Both the position numbers and the translations under genes were made by a program. A DNA stretch of 64,000 nt from Bacteroides ovatus. GTDB taxonomy: Bacteria; Bacteroidota; Bacteroidia; Bacteroidales; Bacteroidaceae. Under the pieces are notes generated by a model that was not told the DNA's origin, searched no databases, and was given only the letters and a program-made list of their open reading frames with translations. Positions 25,983-34,642 of the stretch are shown here, one piece after another. How positions within the stretch are numbered: the first letter of the stretch is position 1; each line of letters starts with the position of its first letter. The stretch spans positions 4,216,001 to 4,280,000 of the forward strand of contig NZ_CP012938.1 of the NCBI RefSeq assembly GCF_001314995.1, written 5' to 3'.

Positions 25983-27334
25983 CAGGGAAAACGCATTATA
26001 CTCTTTCCTTAATCTTTTATACATTTATCTTACACCAATATTGTCTTTTCATCTTATTAATAAGATATTTATCTTTCATTTACAATATTATTTGAGTACA
26101 TTTACGTGATTATAAATCACAATTAAAATGAAGCAAGAAACTAAAAGAAAGATTGAGATCAGCAACCTACATGAATTTGCTGATTCATTAATATTGATAG
26201 ATAACCGGATAGACCGTTGTAAAAAACATCAGGCCAGTACCATTGTTCTTATTGCAATTTCTGCTGTTATATGTGGCGCTGATACTTGGAATTCAATAGA
26301 AGACTTTGGTAAAAGTAAAGAATCTTTTTTTGCAGCCAAGCTTTCCAATTTTAATGGTATCCCTTCCCATGATACATTTAATCGCTTTTTCTCGGCATTA
26401 GATCCTTTAAAATTTGAAGAATCTTATAGGCAATGGGTCCAAAGCATTCTCAAATGTTATTCGGGGCATATAGCCATTGATGGTAAAACCATACGAGGAG
26501 CCTATGAATCCGAACAGGACAAGCGTCATCGTAAACAAGGAGTGCTTCCTGATTCGAATACGGGAAAGTACAAATTGCATGTCATCAGTGCATTTGCAAC
26601 AGAACTGGGAATCTCCCTTGGACAGTTATGTACACAAGAAAAGGAAAATGAGATAGTTGTCATTCCTGAATTATTAGATATGTTGTGTATAAAAGATTGT
26701 ATTATTACAATTGACGCTTTAGGATGCCAGCGTACAATTGCAGAGAAAGTCATAAAGGGAGAAGGTGACTACATTTTTATAGTGAAAGATAATCAACCGA
26801 AATTAAAGGAAATAGTACTGTCAGTAACAGAAAGTATTGTATCAAAAGGTACAACAGTACGATTTGACAAATATGAGACGCATGAAGAAGGACATGGCAG
26901 GAATGAGTCGAGAATCTGCTATTGCTGCAACGATCCTGGTTTTCTGGGAGCAGATATTAGAAAGAAGTGGAAAAATATACAGTCTTTCGGATATATAGAG
27001 AATACCAGAAATACAAACAAAGGCACTACAGTGGAAAAAAGATGTTTTATATCTTCCTTGGAACCTGATGCGCAGAAGATACTTAAAAATAGTAGAGAAC
27101 ACTGGGAAATTGAGAATAATCTACATTGGCAGCTAGATGTCAATTTCCATGAAGATAATACCAGAAGAAGAAATATATCAGCATTAAACTTCTCCGTACT
27201 GGCGAAAATTGCATTGGCTACATTAAGAAACAACAAAAGAGAGATACCAATCAATAGAAAAAGATTAATAGCAGGGTGGGATAATGAATTCTTATGGGAA
27301 CTTATTTTACATGATTTATAATGCGTTTTCCCTG
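25983..27334 (+). mobile_element. Complete ISAs1-family insertion sequence
   Basis: A 1,352-bp element with perfect 18-bp inverted repeats (CAGGGAAAACGCATTATA at 25983-26000 and its complement at 27317-27334). It is flanked by a 10-bp direct duplication, AGCACTAAAG, at 25973-25982 and 27335-27344. A single full-length transposase fills the interior, so it looks intact and recent. Confidence 0.96.
26128..27321 (+). CDS. ISAs1 family transposase (DDE)
   Basis: 397 residues. An N-terminal region related to H-repeat proteins (IVLIAISAVICGADTWNSIEDFG) precedes a DDE_Tnp_1-type catalytic domain: Asp in HIAIDGKTIRGAY, Asp in IITIDALGCQRTIAE with VKDNQP downstream, and Glu in the HWEIENNLHWQLDVNFHED stretch. 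Family members move ISAs1 elements with 8-10-bp target duplications, matching the flanks here. The stop codon overlaps the right inverted repeat. Confidence 0.95.
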   Translation: MKQETKRKIEISNLHEFADSLILIDNRIDRCKKHQASTIVLIAISAVICGADTWNSIEDFGKSKESFFAAKLSNFNGIPSHDTFNRFFSALDPLKFEESYRQWVQSILKCYSGHIAIDGKTIRGAYESEQDKRHRKQGVLPDSNTGKYKLHVISAFATELGISLGQLCTQEKENEIVVIPELLDMLCIKDCIITIDALGCQRTIAEKVIKGEGDYIFIVKDNQPKLKEIVLSVTESIVSKGTTVRFDKYETHEEGHGRNESRICYCCNDPGFLGADIRKKWKNIQSFGYIENTRNTNKGTTVEKRCFISSLEPDAQKILKNSREHWEIENNLHWQLDVNFHEDNTRRRNISALNFSVLAKIALATLRNNKREIPINRKRLIAGWDNEFLWELILHDL

Positions 27335-27512
27335 AGCACTAAAGATACGACAAAGTAACGATATATCAGCATAGAAAAGCTTGTTTTTCGTTTCAGAAGA
27401 AAATAAATATTTTCTTAGTTAAATACTTGCAAACCCCATATTTCATGTTATACCTTAGCGGCATCAACCGGTCGAAAAAACAACATTTATTCATTTAAAA
27501 AACAAGAAAAAT

Positions 27513-28823
27513 ATGAAGACATTAGAATATAACTCGAAACGTTTGGCAAAAAGAATACAAGCATTGATGAAAGAATCGTCAAACGTCATCGTTTCACCGA
27601 ACACTTCAAAGAACGTACCGAAAATGCAAGAAATAGATGAACAGGAAGCATATAAACAAGAAGTACATAAACACCCCGTCCTTCTAACACGACAAGTGAT
27701 TGACTTTTTGAAAGTACGATATGACTTCCGCTACAACTTACTCACCGAAGAAACCGAATTTCGCCCCTCCGGGCAACGAGAAATTCCTTTCTGCCGCATA
27801 GACAAGCGAGAACTGAATACTTTCTGCCTGGAAGCCCACAAAGAAGGAATCAACTGCTGGGACAAGGACCTTCAAAGATACATTTACTCTACCCTAGTGG
27901 AAAGCTACCACCCTTTCCGGCTTTATATGAACGAACTACCTGCCTGGGACGGAACGGATCGGTTGAAGCCCTTGGCGAAGCGAGTATCCGACACTCCTAT
28001 ATGGATAAAAAGCTTTCACACCTGGATGCTCGGACTTGCCGCCCAATGGCTGGGAGTGAATCAAACACAAGCAAACAGCGTAGCCCCGATACTTATCAGC
28101 GAAGAACAGGGACGCCATAAATCCACTTTCTGCCGTATGCTGATGCCGCCACAACTAGCCCGTTATTATTCGGATAATCTGAAACTAACCGCACAAGGCA
28201 ATCCCGAACGTCTCCTAGCCGAGATGGGGTTACTAAACATGGATGAATTTGATAAATTCGGAGCACAAAAGATGCCGTTACTTAAAAATCTGATGCAAAT
28301 GTCCAGCCTCAACATCTGCAAAGCCTATCAGAAAAATTTCCGGTCGCTGCCTCGTATCGCCTCTTTCATCGGAACAAGTAACCGGACTGACTTACTGTGC
28401 GATCCGACAGGCAGCCGCAGATTCATCTGCATTGAAGCGGAGCATGATATTGACTGTACCGGAATTGAACATTCACAAATCTACGCCCAACTGAAAGAGG
28501 AATTGCTTGCAGGTGCCCGTCACTGGTTCAACAAGGAGGAAGAACATGCTTTGCAACGTCATAATAGCGCATACTATCATGTCAACCCCATAGAAGACAT
28601 TGTGTGCAACATATACGCGCCTGCCATGTTGGATGAACCGGATTGTCTGTCACTCTCCGCCGCTATCATTCATCAAGAATTGAAAAAGAGGTTTCCGGCT
28701 GTACTTCGTAATTGTACTCCTATCCAATTGGCGCAGATTCTGACTGCAACGGGTATCAGTCGACAGCATACGAGATTGGGCAATGTGTATTTGGTGAAGA
28801 AAGTGAAGGGCTGTGAAGAGTGA
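27513..28823 (+). CDS. VapE/VirE-type P-loop protein (DUF3874-like C-terminus)
   Basis: 436 residues. After a variable N-terminus, the core reads YHPFRLYMNELPAWDGTDRL, typical of the virulence-associated VapE/VirE family, then a P-loop-like ISEEQGRHKSTF (Lys203), a Walker B-like LLNMDEFDKF, and IASFIGTSNRTDLLCDP then GSRRFICIE. This resembles phage/SF3-type helicase ATPases. The C-terminus (residues 340-430) is the small DUF3874-like domain. It lacks the N-terminal primase/VirE_N region found in longer Bacteroides relatives, so it may be a short form. Function unknown; relatives sit on mobile elements. Confidence 0.8.
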   Translation: MKTLEYNSKRLAKRIQALMKESSNVIVSPNTSKNVPKMQEIDEQEAYKQEVHKHPVLLTRQVIDFLKVRYDFRYNLLTEETEFRPSGQREIPFCRIDKRELNTFCLEAHKEGINCWDKDLQRYIYSTLVESYHPFRLYMNELPAWDGTDRLKPLAKRVSDTPIWIKSFHTWMLGLAAQWLGVNQTQANSVAPILISEEQGRHKSTFCRMLMPPQLARYYSDNLKLTAQGNPERLLAEMGLLNMDEFDKFGAQKMPLLKNLMQMSSLNICKAYQKNFRSLPRIASFIGTSNRTDLLCDPTGSRRFICIEAEHDIDCTGIEHSQIYAQLKEELLAGARHWFNKEEEHALQRHNSAYYHVNPIEDIVCNIYAPAMLDEPDCLSLSAAIIHQELKKRFPAVLRNCTPIQLAQILTATGISRQHTRLGNVYLVKKVKGCEE

Positions 28824-29102
28824 GAATGATACTACCTGTTCACATAAGATATCTGTGAATAAGATGGTTACGCCTCTGTGACGACTGTGAATGACAGCAT
28901 ATATCATAGCAATCAGAAAGTAGTAAACAATCAAGTCCCGAACATATTTTGATTGGTAATGATTTTATTGCAAATAATGTTATTACTAATCGAAGTATTT
29001 CTTATTTTTATATTCCTCTTTAAAGCTTGCGCCTTTTGTGCCCTGTTGCATTTTATTTTTTATTTTGTAAGTCGGCAAGGTCTGCGTTTCTGAAAAAAAC
29101 AA
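28824..29102. other. Intergenic stretch with two inverted repeats
   Basis: Downstream of the VapE-like gene I see TTCACA/TGTGAA flanking a short centre (about 28839-28859). There is also a longer near-perfect inverted repeat, GATTGGTAAT (28951-28960) with ATTACTAATC (28982-28991), followed by T-rich sequence, which could end the VapE transcript. No gene is recognised. Confidence 0.45.
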
Positions 29103-29110
29103 TATATTTG
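29103..29110 (+). promoter_or_regulatory. -7 promoter element for the ECF sigma gene
   Basis: TATATTTG matches TAnnTTTG; transcription would begin near 29117, about 75 nt before the sigma start codon. Confidence 0.55.
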
Positions 29111-29191
29111 CATTCATAAATATCGCAAAAGTAAGTAGTTACGGTGATTTTTATAAATTTTGTTCTCTTTTTTCGCAGGAAAAGTGACAGT

Positions 29192-29761
29192 ATGAACGAT
29201 AAAATTGACATCATAGTAGCGGGAGTAAACCGGAAGGATAAAAAGATGTGGGGCGATTTCTACGATCGTTTTTATACTGCTTTATGTGTTTATGTTTCCA
29301 AGATATTGCCAGTCCCCGATGCGGTGGAAGATTTGGTACAGGAAGTTTTTATTTCTGTATGGGAGGGGAAGCGTACCTTTTCTGATATTAAAGAACTTAC
29401 CAATTATCTTTATCGTGCCTGCTATAATAATGCCTTATTATATATACGTAATAATCAAATTCATGATACTATTTTAAGTTCTTTGGCGGAAGAAGAAAGT
29501 ATGGTGGACGAAGATACGATTTATGCACTGACAGTAAAAGAAGAAATTATCCGGCAACTCTATTGCTATATCGAAGAACTTCCTGCCGAACAACGTCGGA
29601 TTATTTTAATGAGAATTGAGGGACATACATGGGAAGAGATAGCGGAACGTCTGGAGATAAGTATCAATACTGTCAAAACCCAAAAGACTCGCAGCTATAA
29701 ATTCCTCCGTGAAAGGTTGGGGGATTCCATTCATTCCATAATTCTTTTTTTATTTTTCTAA
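29192..29761 (+). CDS. ECF RNA polymerase sigma factor
   Basis: 189 residues from the ATG at 29192, preceded by AGGAAAAG. Region 2 includes FYDRFYTALCVYVSKIL and DAVEDLVQEVFISVWEG. Region 4 is LPAEQRRIILMRIEGHTWEEIAERLEIS with a helix-turn-helix ending NTVKTQKTRSYKFLRERL. This group pairs with a FecR anti-sigma and an STN-containing SusC, as found next door, to switch on the outer-membrane uptake locus when substrate binds. An in-frame ATG at 29144 is less likely because it reads through A/T-rich leader. Confidence 0.93.
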   Translation: MNDKIDIIVAGVNRKDKKMWGDFYDRFYTALCVYVSKILPVPDAVEDLVQEVFISVWEGKRTFSDIKELTNYLYRACYNNALLYIRNNQIHDTILSSLAEEESMVDEDTIYALTVKEEIIRQLYCYIEELPAEQRRIILMRIEGHTWEEIAERLEISINTVKTQKTRSYKFLRERLGDSIHSIILFLFF

Positions 29762-29969
29762 AAATAAAAAAACATTCTGATACTTCTTTGTCTTTTTATT
29801 GATTGATTAAAATTTATTCTATTTGTTAAAATCAAATCTTTTTCTTCTATATAATGACATTATGATATATTTCTACCTCTAAATTCTGATTCATTATTCT
29901 TTTATCTCAAAAAAATGTCATCTTTTTGTCACCCGTTTTTATGAGTTGTGTATATCTATAATAAAGATG

Positions 29970-29989
29970 AATTAAACAATTGTTTAATT
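29970..29989. repeat. Perfect 20-bp palindrome upstream of fecR
   Basis: AATTAAACAATTGTTTAATT reads the same on both strands with no spacer and ends 16 bp before the FecR start codon, in the 244-bp gap after the sigma gene. Its position suits an operator or a transcript hairpin at the ribosome site. Confidence 0.8.
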
Positions 29990-30005
29990 AAAAAAACGCA
30001 ATAAG

Positions 30006-31220
30006 ATGAAGAAGTTCGAAAATGTATATCAAGACGCTGCTTTAATGAGAAAGGTTCTTTTGGGGGAGGCTGATGAAGTGGAACAAAAAGATCTTGAGAA
30101 ACGGTTGGCAGAATGTCCGGACTTACGAAATGTATACGAGCAGTTACAGAGCGGGGAGACTTTGAAAGTCGCCTTTGGAGAATATCAAAAATATTCGTCA
30201 AAGAAAGCTTATCAGTCTTTTCTTCAGAGTATCGGGCAGATGGAATCGAAAGGCCGGAAGAGTCGTTCTCGTCGGGTGGGGTGGTACGCTGCTGCGGCTG
30301 TCGTTACTTTAGCCGTTGCTCTTTCTTTCTATATGTCGAATTATATCTCATCGGAAAAAGAAGGGAAAACTTTGATTCAGCCGGGAACGCAGCAGGCACA
30401 ATTGACTTTGTCCGATGGCAGCGTGATTGATGTGCATAGAAAAGAAGTAAGCGTAGTAGTAGATGGCGTTCAAGTAAAATATAAGAAAGGAGTGCTGTCT
30501 TATCAGCCTACCGTCACGACACAACATGAGGAGAAAAACATTGAAGAACAATCTGGCAAATCAAATGAACTGGTAATACCGCGTGGAGGTGAAAATACTG
30601 TAATCCTTGCAGATGGAACGACAGTACATTTGAATGCCGGTTCTAAATTGACCTATCCGGTACGTTTTGCCGGTAAACGTCGAATTGTGCGTTTGGAGGG
30701 TGAAGCTTATTTTGATGTAGCAGGAGATGAGAATCATCCATTTGTGGTACAAACTCATCTCGGGGAAATAACTGTACTTGGTACTGAATTCAACGTGAAT
30801 GCTTATGCCGATACCCCTGTTTGTTATACAACCCTAGTACATGGAAAAGTGAAATTCTCTACATTAAATGCGGAAACGGTTACTCTCTCACCGGGTGAAC
30901 AAGCTGTTGTATTTGCCAATAGTTCAACGAAACGCAAGGTGGATTTGGAAGAATATGTTGGTTGGGTAGATGGTATGTACATCTTTAATGACCGTCCCTT
31001 GGGCGATATAATGAAGACATTCGAACGCTGGTACGACATACAGGTTTATTACGAAACCCCTAACCTGCGCGACATTACCTATAGTGGTAACTTGAAACGC
31101 TACGGAACAATAAATTCATTCCTGGATGCACTGGAACTGACAGGAGACCTTACTTATAAAATCAGTGGCAGGAATATATTGATATATGACAAAGTGGAAG
31201 AACAGGAATGGAAAAGATAG
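30006..31220 (+). CDS. FecR family anti-sigma factor
   Basis: 404 residues in inner membrane and periplasm. The N-terminal cytoplasmic region (about 1-90) would bind the sigma factor; one transmembrane helix (GWYAAAAVVTLAVALSFYM, about 97-115) follows. The periplasmic FecR domain covers about 185-290 (NELVIPRGGENTVILADGT, GSKLTYPVRF, GEAYFDVAGDENHPFVVQT), and the C-terminal DUF4974-like domain about 325-395 (YIFNDRPLGDIMKTFERWY). It transmits occupancy of the SusC STN domain to the sigma factor. Confidence 0.95.
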   Translation: MKKFENVYQDAALMRKVLLGEADEVEQKDLEKRLAECPDLRNVYEQLQSGETLKVAFGEYQKYSSKKAYQSFLQSIGQMESKGRKSRSRRVGWYAAAAVVTLAVALSFYMSNYISSEKEGKTLIQPGTQQAQLTLSDGSVIDVHRKEVSVVVDGVQVKYKKGVLSYQPTVTTQHEEKNIEEQSGKSNELVIPRGGENTVILADGTTVHLNAGSKLTYPVRFAGKRRIVRLEGEAYFDVAGDENHPFVVQTHLGEITVLGTEFNVNAYADTPVCYTTLVHGKVKFSTLNAETVTLSPGEQAVVFANSSTKRKVDLEEYVGWVDGMYIFNDRPLGDIMKTFERWYDIQVYYETPNLRDITYSGNLKRYGTINSFLDALELTGDLTYKISGRNILIYDKVEEQEWKR

Positions 31221-31271
31221 AATATTAGAATAGTTAGAATATTAGGTACACAAAAGTTTAATTATTAATTT

Positions 31272-34200
31272 ATGAGAGAAAAACGATGGCTGCTATGTTT
31301 TCTAGTGGCAATGTGCTGTACGTTTAGTGCATGGGCATTACCGTCACAAGACAAGACGGTGACTTTGAAACTGCACAATGTCTCTATAGAGACTGTCCTG
31401 GATGCAGTGAAAAAACAGACAGGTGTGAATATGTTATATAATTCACAAATGTTCAAGGGTGTTCCTTCGGTATCACTTGATGTGAAGAACGAGAGATGGG
31501 ATACAACTCTTAAATTAGTGTTGAATCCTCAAGGGTTTGACTATGTGATGAAAGACGGTATTGTTGTCATTCGAAAACAAAAGCGTGAAAACCGTGTCCG
31601 TGGTATGGTGACAGACTCACATGGAGAGCCGATTCCCGGAGCTAGTATTATTGTTAAAGGTACTCGTACAGGTACTTCTACCAATATTGAAGGTGAATTT
31701 ACTTTGGACGTAAAAAGTGATAAGGTGGTGTTGGAAGTTTCTTTTATAGGTATGAAGAAGCAAACTGTCCAAGTGGATGCTACTCGTCGGAAAACGGTTG
31801 AAATTACATTGGTGGATGATGTCAAAACATTGGAAGATGTGGTTGTGACCGGATATAGCAATGTACGTAAATCCAGTTTTACGGGTAGTTCGACTCAGAT
31901 TTCGGGTGATGACTTGCGTAAGGTGTCACAGACAAATATAATTGGGGCGATCCAGTCATTCGATCCCTCTTTCCGTTTGGTAGATAACGTACAATTTGGT
32001 TCTGACCCGAATGCTTTACCAGAAATGTATATTCGTGGACGTTCCGGTTTTGGCGTTAAAGAACTGGATAAAGATCAGCTTTCAAAATCAAATTTGGAGA
32101 ATAATCCTAATTTACCAACTTTTATCATGGACGGTTTTGAAGTAAGCATTGAGAAGGTATATGACTTGGATCCTACCCGTATTGAGAGTTTGACGGTTTT
32201 GAAAGATGCTGCTGCTACTGCTATGTATGGTTCACGTGCTGCTAATGGAGTGGTGGTAATTACTACTGTTGCTCCGAAAGCAGGAGAGGTTCGTGTCTCT
32301 TATAACTTTACAGGAACGTTGGAAATGCCCGATTTACGGGATTATAATTTGGCAAATGCATCGGAGAAGCTGGAAATAGAGCGTCTCGCAGGATTATTTG
32401 ATAAAGGACAAGCTAACATTCCATCGACTGCGGTAGGGATGAACAACTATTATAAGAAATACGCTTTAATTCAAAAAGGAGTAGATACGGATTGGATGTC
32501 TATTCCACTTCAAAATTCTTTCAATCATAAGCACAGTATTTACTTAGAGGGAGGAACACCTAATTTGCGTTATGGTGTGGACGGTTCATTTAATATAGCA
32601 GATGGTGTGATGAAGGGTACAGAACGTAATCGCTATAGTGCAGGCTTCTCTTTGGATTATCGCATCAAGAATTTGCAAGTAAGAAACTATGTATCTTTCG
32701 GGCATACGAAATCGAAAGAATCTCCGTATGGTTCGTTTAGTGATTTTAGCGGACTACAGCCTTATGACTCTCCTTATAAAGATGATGGAACACTCCGGGA
32801 GAAACTCACATATTCGAAAATTAGCGGACGTGACAATAATAATCCGCTATATGAAGCAACTTTGGGTAATTATAATTGGAACTCTTATGATGAGGTTATT
32901 GATAATTTGAGCTTTAACTGGTACCTGAATGATTACTGGACGGTTAAAGGGCAGTTCAGTGTAACGAAGAAATATTCCAAATCAGAAAAGTTTATTGATC
33001 CGCTTTCAAGTAAGACTAGTGTTACAGGTTCAAAAGATAATAATCTTGCCGGTGATTTGTATACGACGAATGGAGAAAGTTTGGATTGGAATTCCAATGC
33101 TTTTTTATACTATACACGTAGCTTTAACAAGCAGCACAATTTGAATGTTTCAGCAGGTTGGGAAGCAGCTTCAGGTACCACTGAGAGTACCAATGCTCAT
33201 TATCGTGGATTTCCGTCGGGTGAGTTTCACTCTCTGAATTATGCGGCGGAAGTATATAAGAAACCTACTCGTACTGAGAATACCACACGAAGGGTTAGCG
33301 TATTAGCTTCTGCCAATTATACGTGGAATGATATTTATTTGGTAGACGCTTCTGTACGTTTCGACGGTTCGTCAGAGTTTGGGGCGAATCAGAAGTGGGC
33401 TCCTTTCTTCTCTGGAGGTTTGGGTGTTAATATTCATAACTATGATTTCTTCAAAAGTAACGGATATATCAATAAGTTAAAATTACGTGCTTCTTATGGG
33501 CGTACCGGTAAAGTTAATTTCCCGGCTTATGCTGCAACGACGATGTATGAAACTTTATTTGATGAATGGTATATAACAGGTTATGGGGCTGTATTGAAAG
33601 CTTTAGGTAATAAAGATTTGACTTGGGAAAAGACGGATAAGCTGAGTGTTGGTATCGAAACAAAAACGTTCCATGATCGCCTGACTGTTGATTTCGAGTA
33701 TTACTATAATAAGACAATTGACTTGGTGAATGATGTCACTCTTTCCCAAACTTCCGGTTTCTCTACTTACAAAGATAATATGGGACAAGTTGCCAACAAA
33801 GGCGTAGAATTAAAACTTCGTGCGGATATTTATCGTGACAGAAACTGGAATGTGGCGTTATGGGGAAATATGGCGCACAATAAGAATGAGATTCTGAAGA
33901 TTTCCGACTCTCAGAAAGCATATAATGAGAGAGTGGCCGCTTATTATAAAAATGAAGCACTTTATCAAGAAACATTAGGGCTGTCTCATGGTGCGGAATA
34001 TTCGGTACCACTGCCACAGTATGAGGAAGGAGCTTCTCTGACTTCAATTTGGGCTGTACGTTCATTGGGCATTGATCCTACTACGGGTAAAGAGATCTTT
34101 TTGAACCGTGATGGCTCTATAGCTGATAAGTGGAATGCTGCGCAGGAGGTTGTAGTTGGAAATACAGAACCTAAATGTAGTGGTGCTTTCGGGTTGAACC

Positions 34201-34628
34201 TGTCGTATAAGAATTGGACTCTGTTTGCTTCATTTCTTTATGAGTGGGGTGGACAGGAATACAATCAAACATTGGTCAACAATGTGGAAAATGCGGACTT
34301 AGTGAACAAGAATGTCGATTTACGCGTATTGACGGACAGATGGAAAAAACCGGGTGACATAGCTCAGTTTAAAGATATTAAAGACCGGGGGATGACTACT
34401 TTGCCAACATCACGTTTCGTGCAGGATAAAGCATTGGTTCGATTGAATTCATTGAATGTCAGCTATGATTTTAACCGTGACTGGATAAAAAAACATCTCC
34501 GCATGAATCTGCTTCGTCTGGAAGCTTCTACGAGTGACTTGATAAACTGGTCCTCTATTAAACAGGAACGCGGATTGAGCTATCCGAGATCTTGGAAAGT
34601 GGAATTCTCATTAAAAGCACAGTTCTAA
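31272..34628 (+). CDS. SusC/RagA family TonB-dependent transporter with STN domain
   Basis: An 1118-residue outer-membrane transporter. Signal peptide about 1-22 (FLVAMCCTFSAWALPSQ); STN/secretin-like signalling domain about 27-95 (VTLKLHNVSIETVLDAVKKQ), which contacts FecR; carboxypeptidase-regulatory-like domain about 105-180 (RGMVTDSHGEPIPGASIIVKG); TonB-box-like EDVVVTGY; plug with RGRSGFG and DAAATAMYGSRAANGVVVITT; then a 22-strand barrel to the C-terminal Phe. It works as the barrel under the SusD lid encoded 14 bp downstream. Its partners are peptidases, so the cargo is probably peptide. Confidence 0.96.
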   Translation: MREKRWLLCFLVAMCCTFSAWALPSQDKTVTLKLHNVSIETVLDAVKKQTGVNMLYNSQMFKGVPSVSLDVKNERWDTTLKLVLNPQGFDYVMKDGIVVIRKQKRENRVRGMVTDSHGEPIPGASIIVKGTRTGTSTNIEGEFTLDVKSDKVVLEVSFIGMKKQTVQVDATRRKTVEITLVDDVKTLEDVVVTGYSNVRKSSFTGSSTQISGDDLRKVSQTNIIGAIQSFDPSFRLVDNVQFGSDPNALPEMYIRGRSGFGVKELDKDQLSKSNLENNPNLPTFIMDGFEVSIEKVYDLDPTRIESLTVLKDAAATAMYGSRAANGVVVITTVAPKAGEVRVSYNFTGTLEMPDLRDYNLANASEKLEIERLAGLFDKGQANIPSTAVGMNNYYKKYALIQKGVDTDWMSIPLQNSFNHKHSIYLEGGTPNLRYGVDGSFNIADGVMKGTERNRYSAGFSLDYRIKNLQVRNYVSFGHTKSKESPYGSFSDFSGLQPYDSPYKDDGTLREKLTYSKISGRDNNNPLYEATLGNYNWNSYDEVIDNLSFNWYLNDYWTVKGQFSVTKKYSKSEKFIDPLSSKTSVTGSKDNNLAGDLYTTNGESLDWNSNAFLYYTRSFNKQHNLNVSAGWEAASGTTESTNAHYRGFPSGEFHSLNYAAEVYKKPTRTENTTRRVSVLASANYTWNDIYLVDASVRFDGSSEFGANQKWAPFFSGGLGVNIHNYDFFKSNGYINKLKLRASYGRTGKVNFPAYAATTMYETLFDEWYITGYGAVLKALGNKDLTWEKTDKLSVGIETKTFHDRLTVDFEYYYNKTIDLVNDVTLSQTSGFSTYKDNMGQVANKGVELKLRADIYRDRNWNVALWGNMAHNKNEILKISDSQKAYNERVAAYYKNEALYQETLGLSHGAEYSVPLPQYEEGASLTSIWAVRSLGIDPTTGKEIFLNRDGSIADKWNAAQEVVVGNTEPKCSGAFGLNLSYKNWTLFASFLYEWGGQEYNQTLVNNVENADLVNKNVDLRVLTDRWKKPGDIAQFKDIKDRGMTTLPTSRFVQDKALVRLNSLNVSYDFNRDWIKKHLRMNLLRLEASTSDLINWSSIKQERGLSYPRSWKVEFSLKAQF

Positions 34629-34642
34629 AAAAAGAAGAAAAA

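Noticed and set aside
29144..29191. Upstream ATG of the ECF sigma gene
   Set aside because: The added residues (MIFINFVLFFRRKSDS) come from A/T-rich leader, and the ATG at 29192 has a better purine-rich ribosome site.
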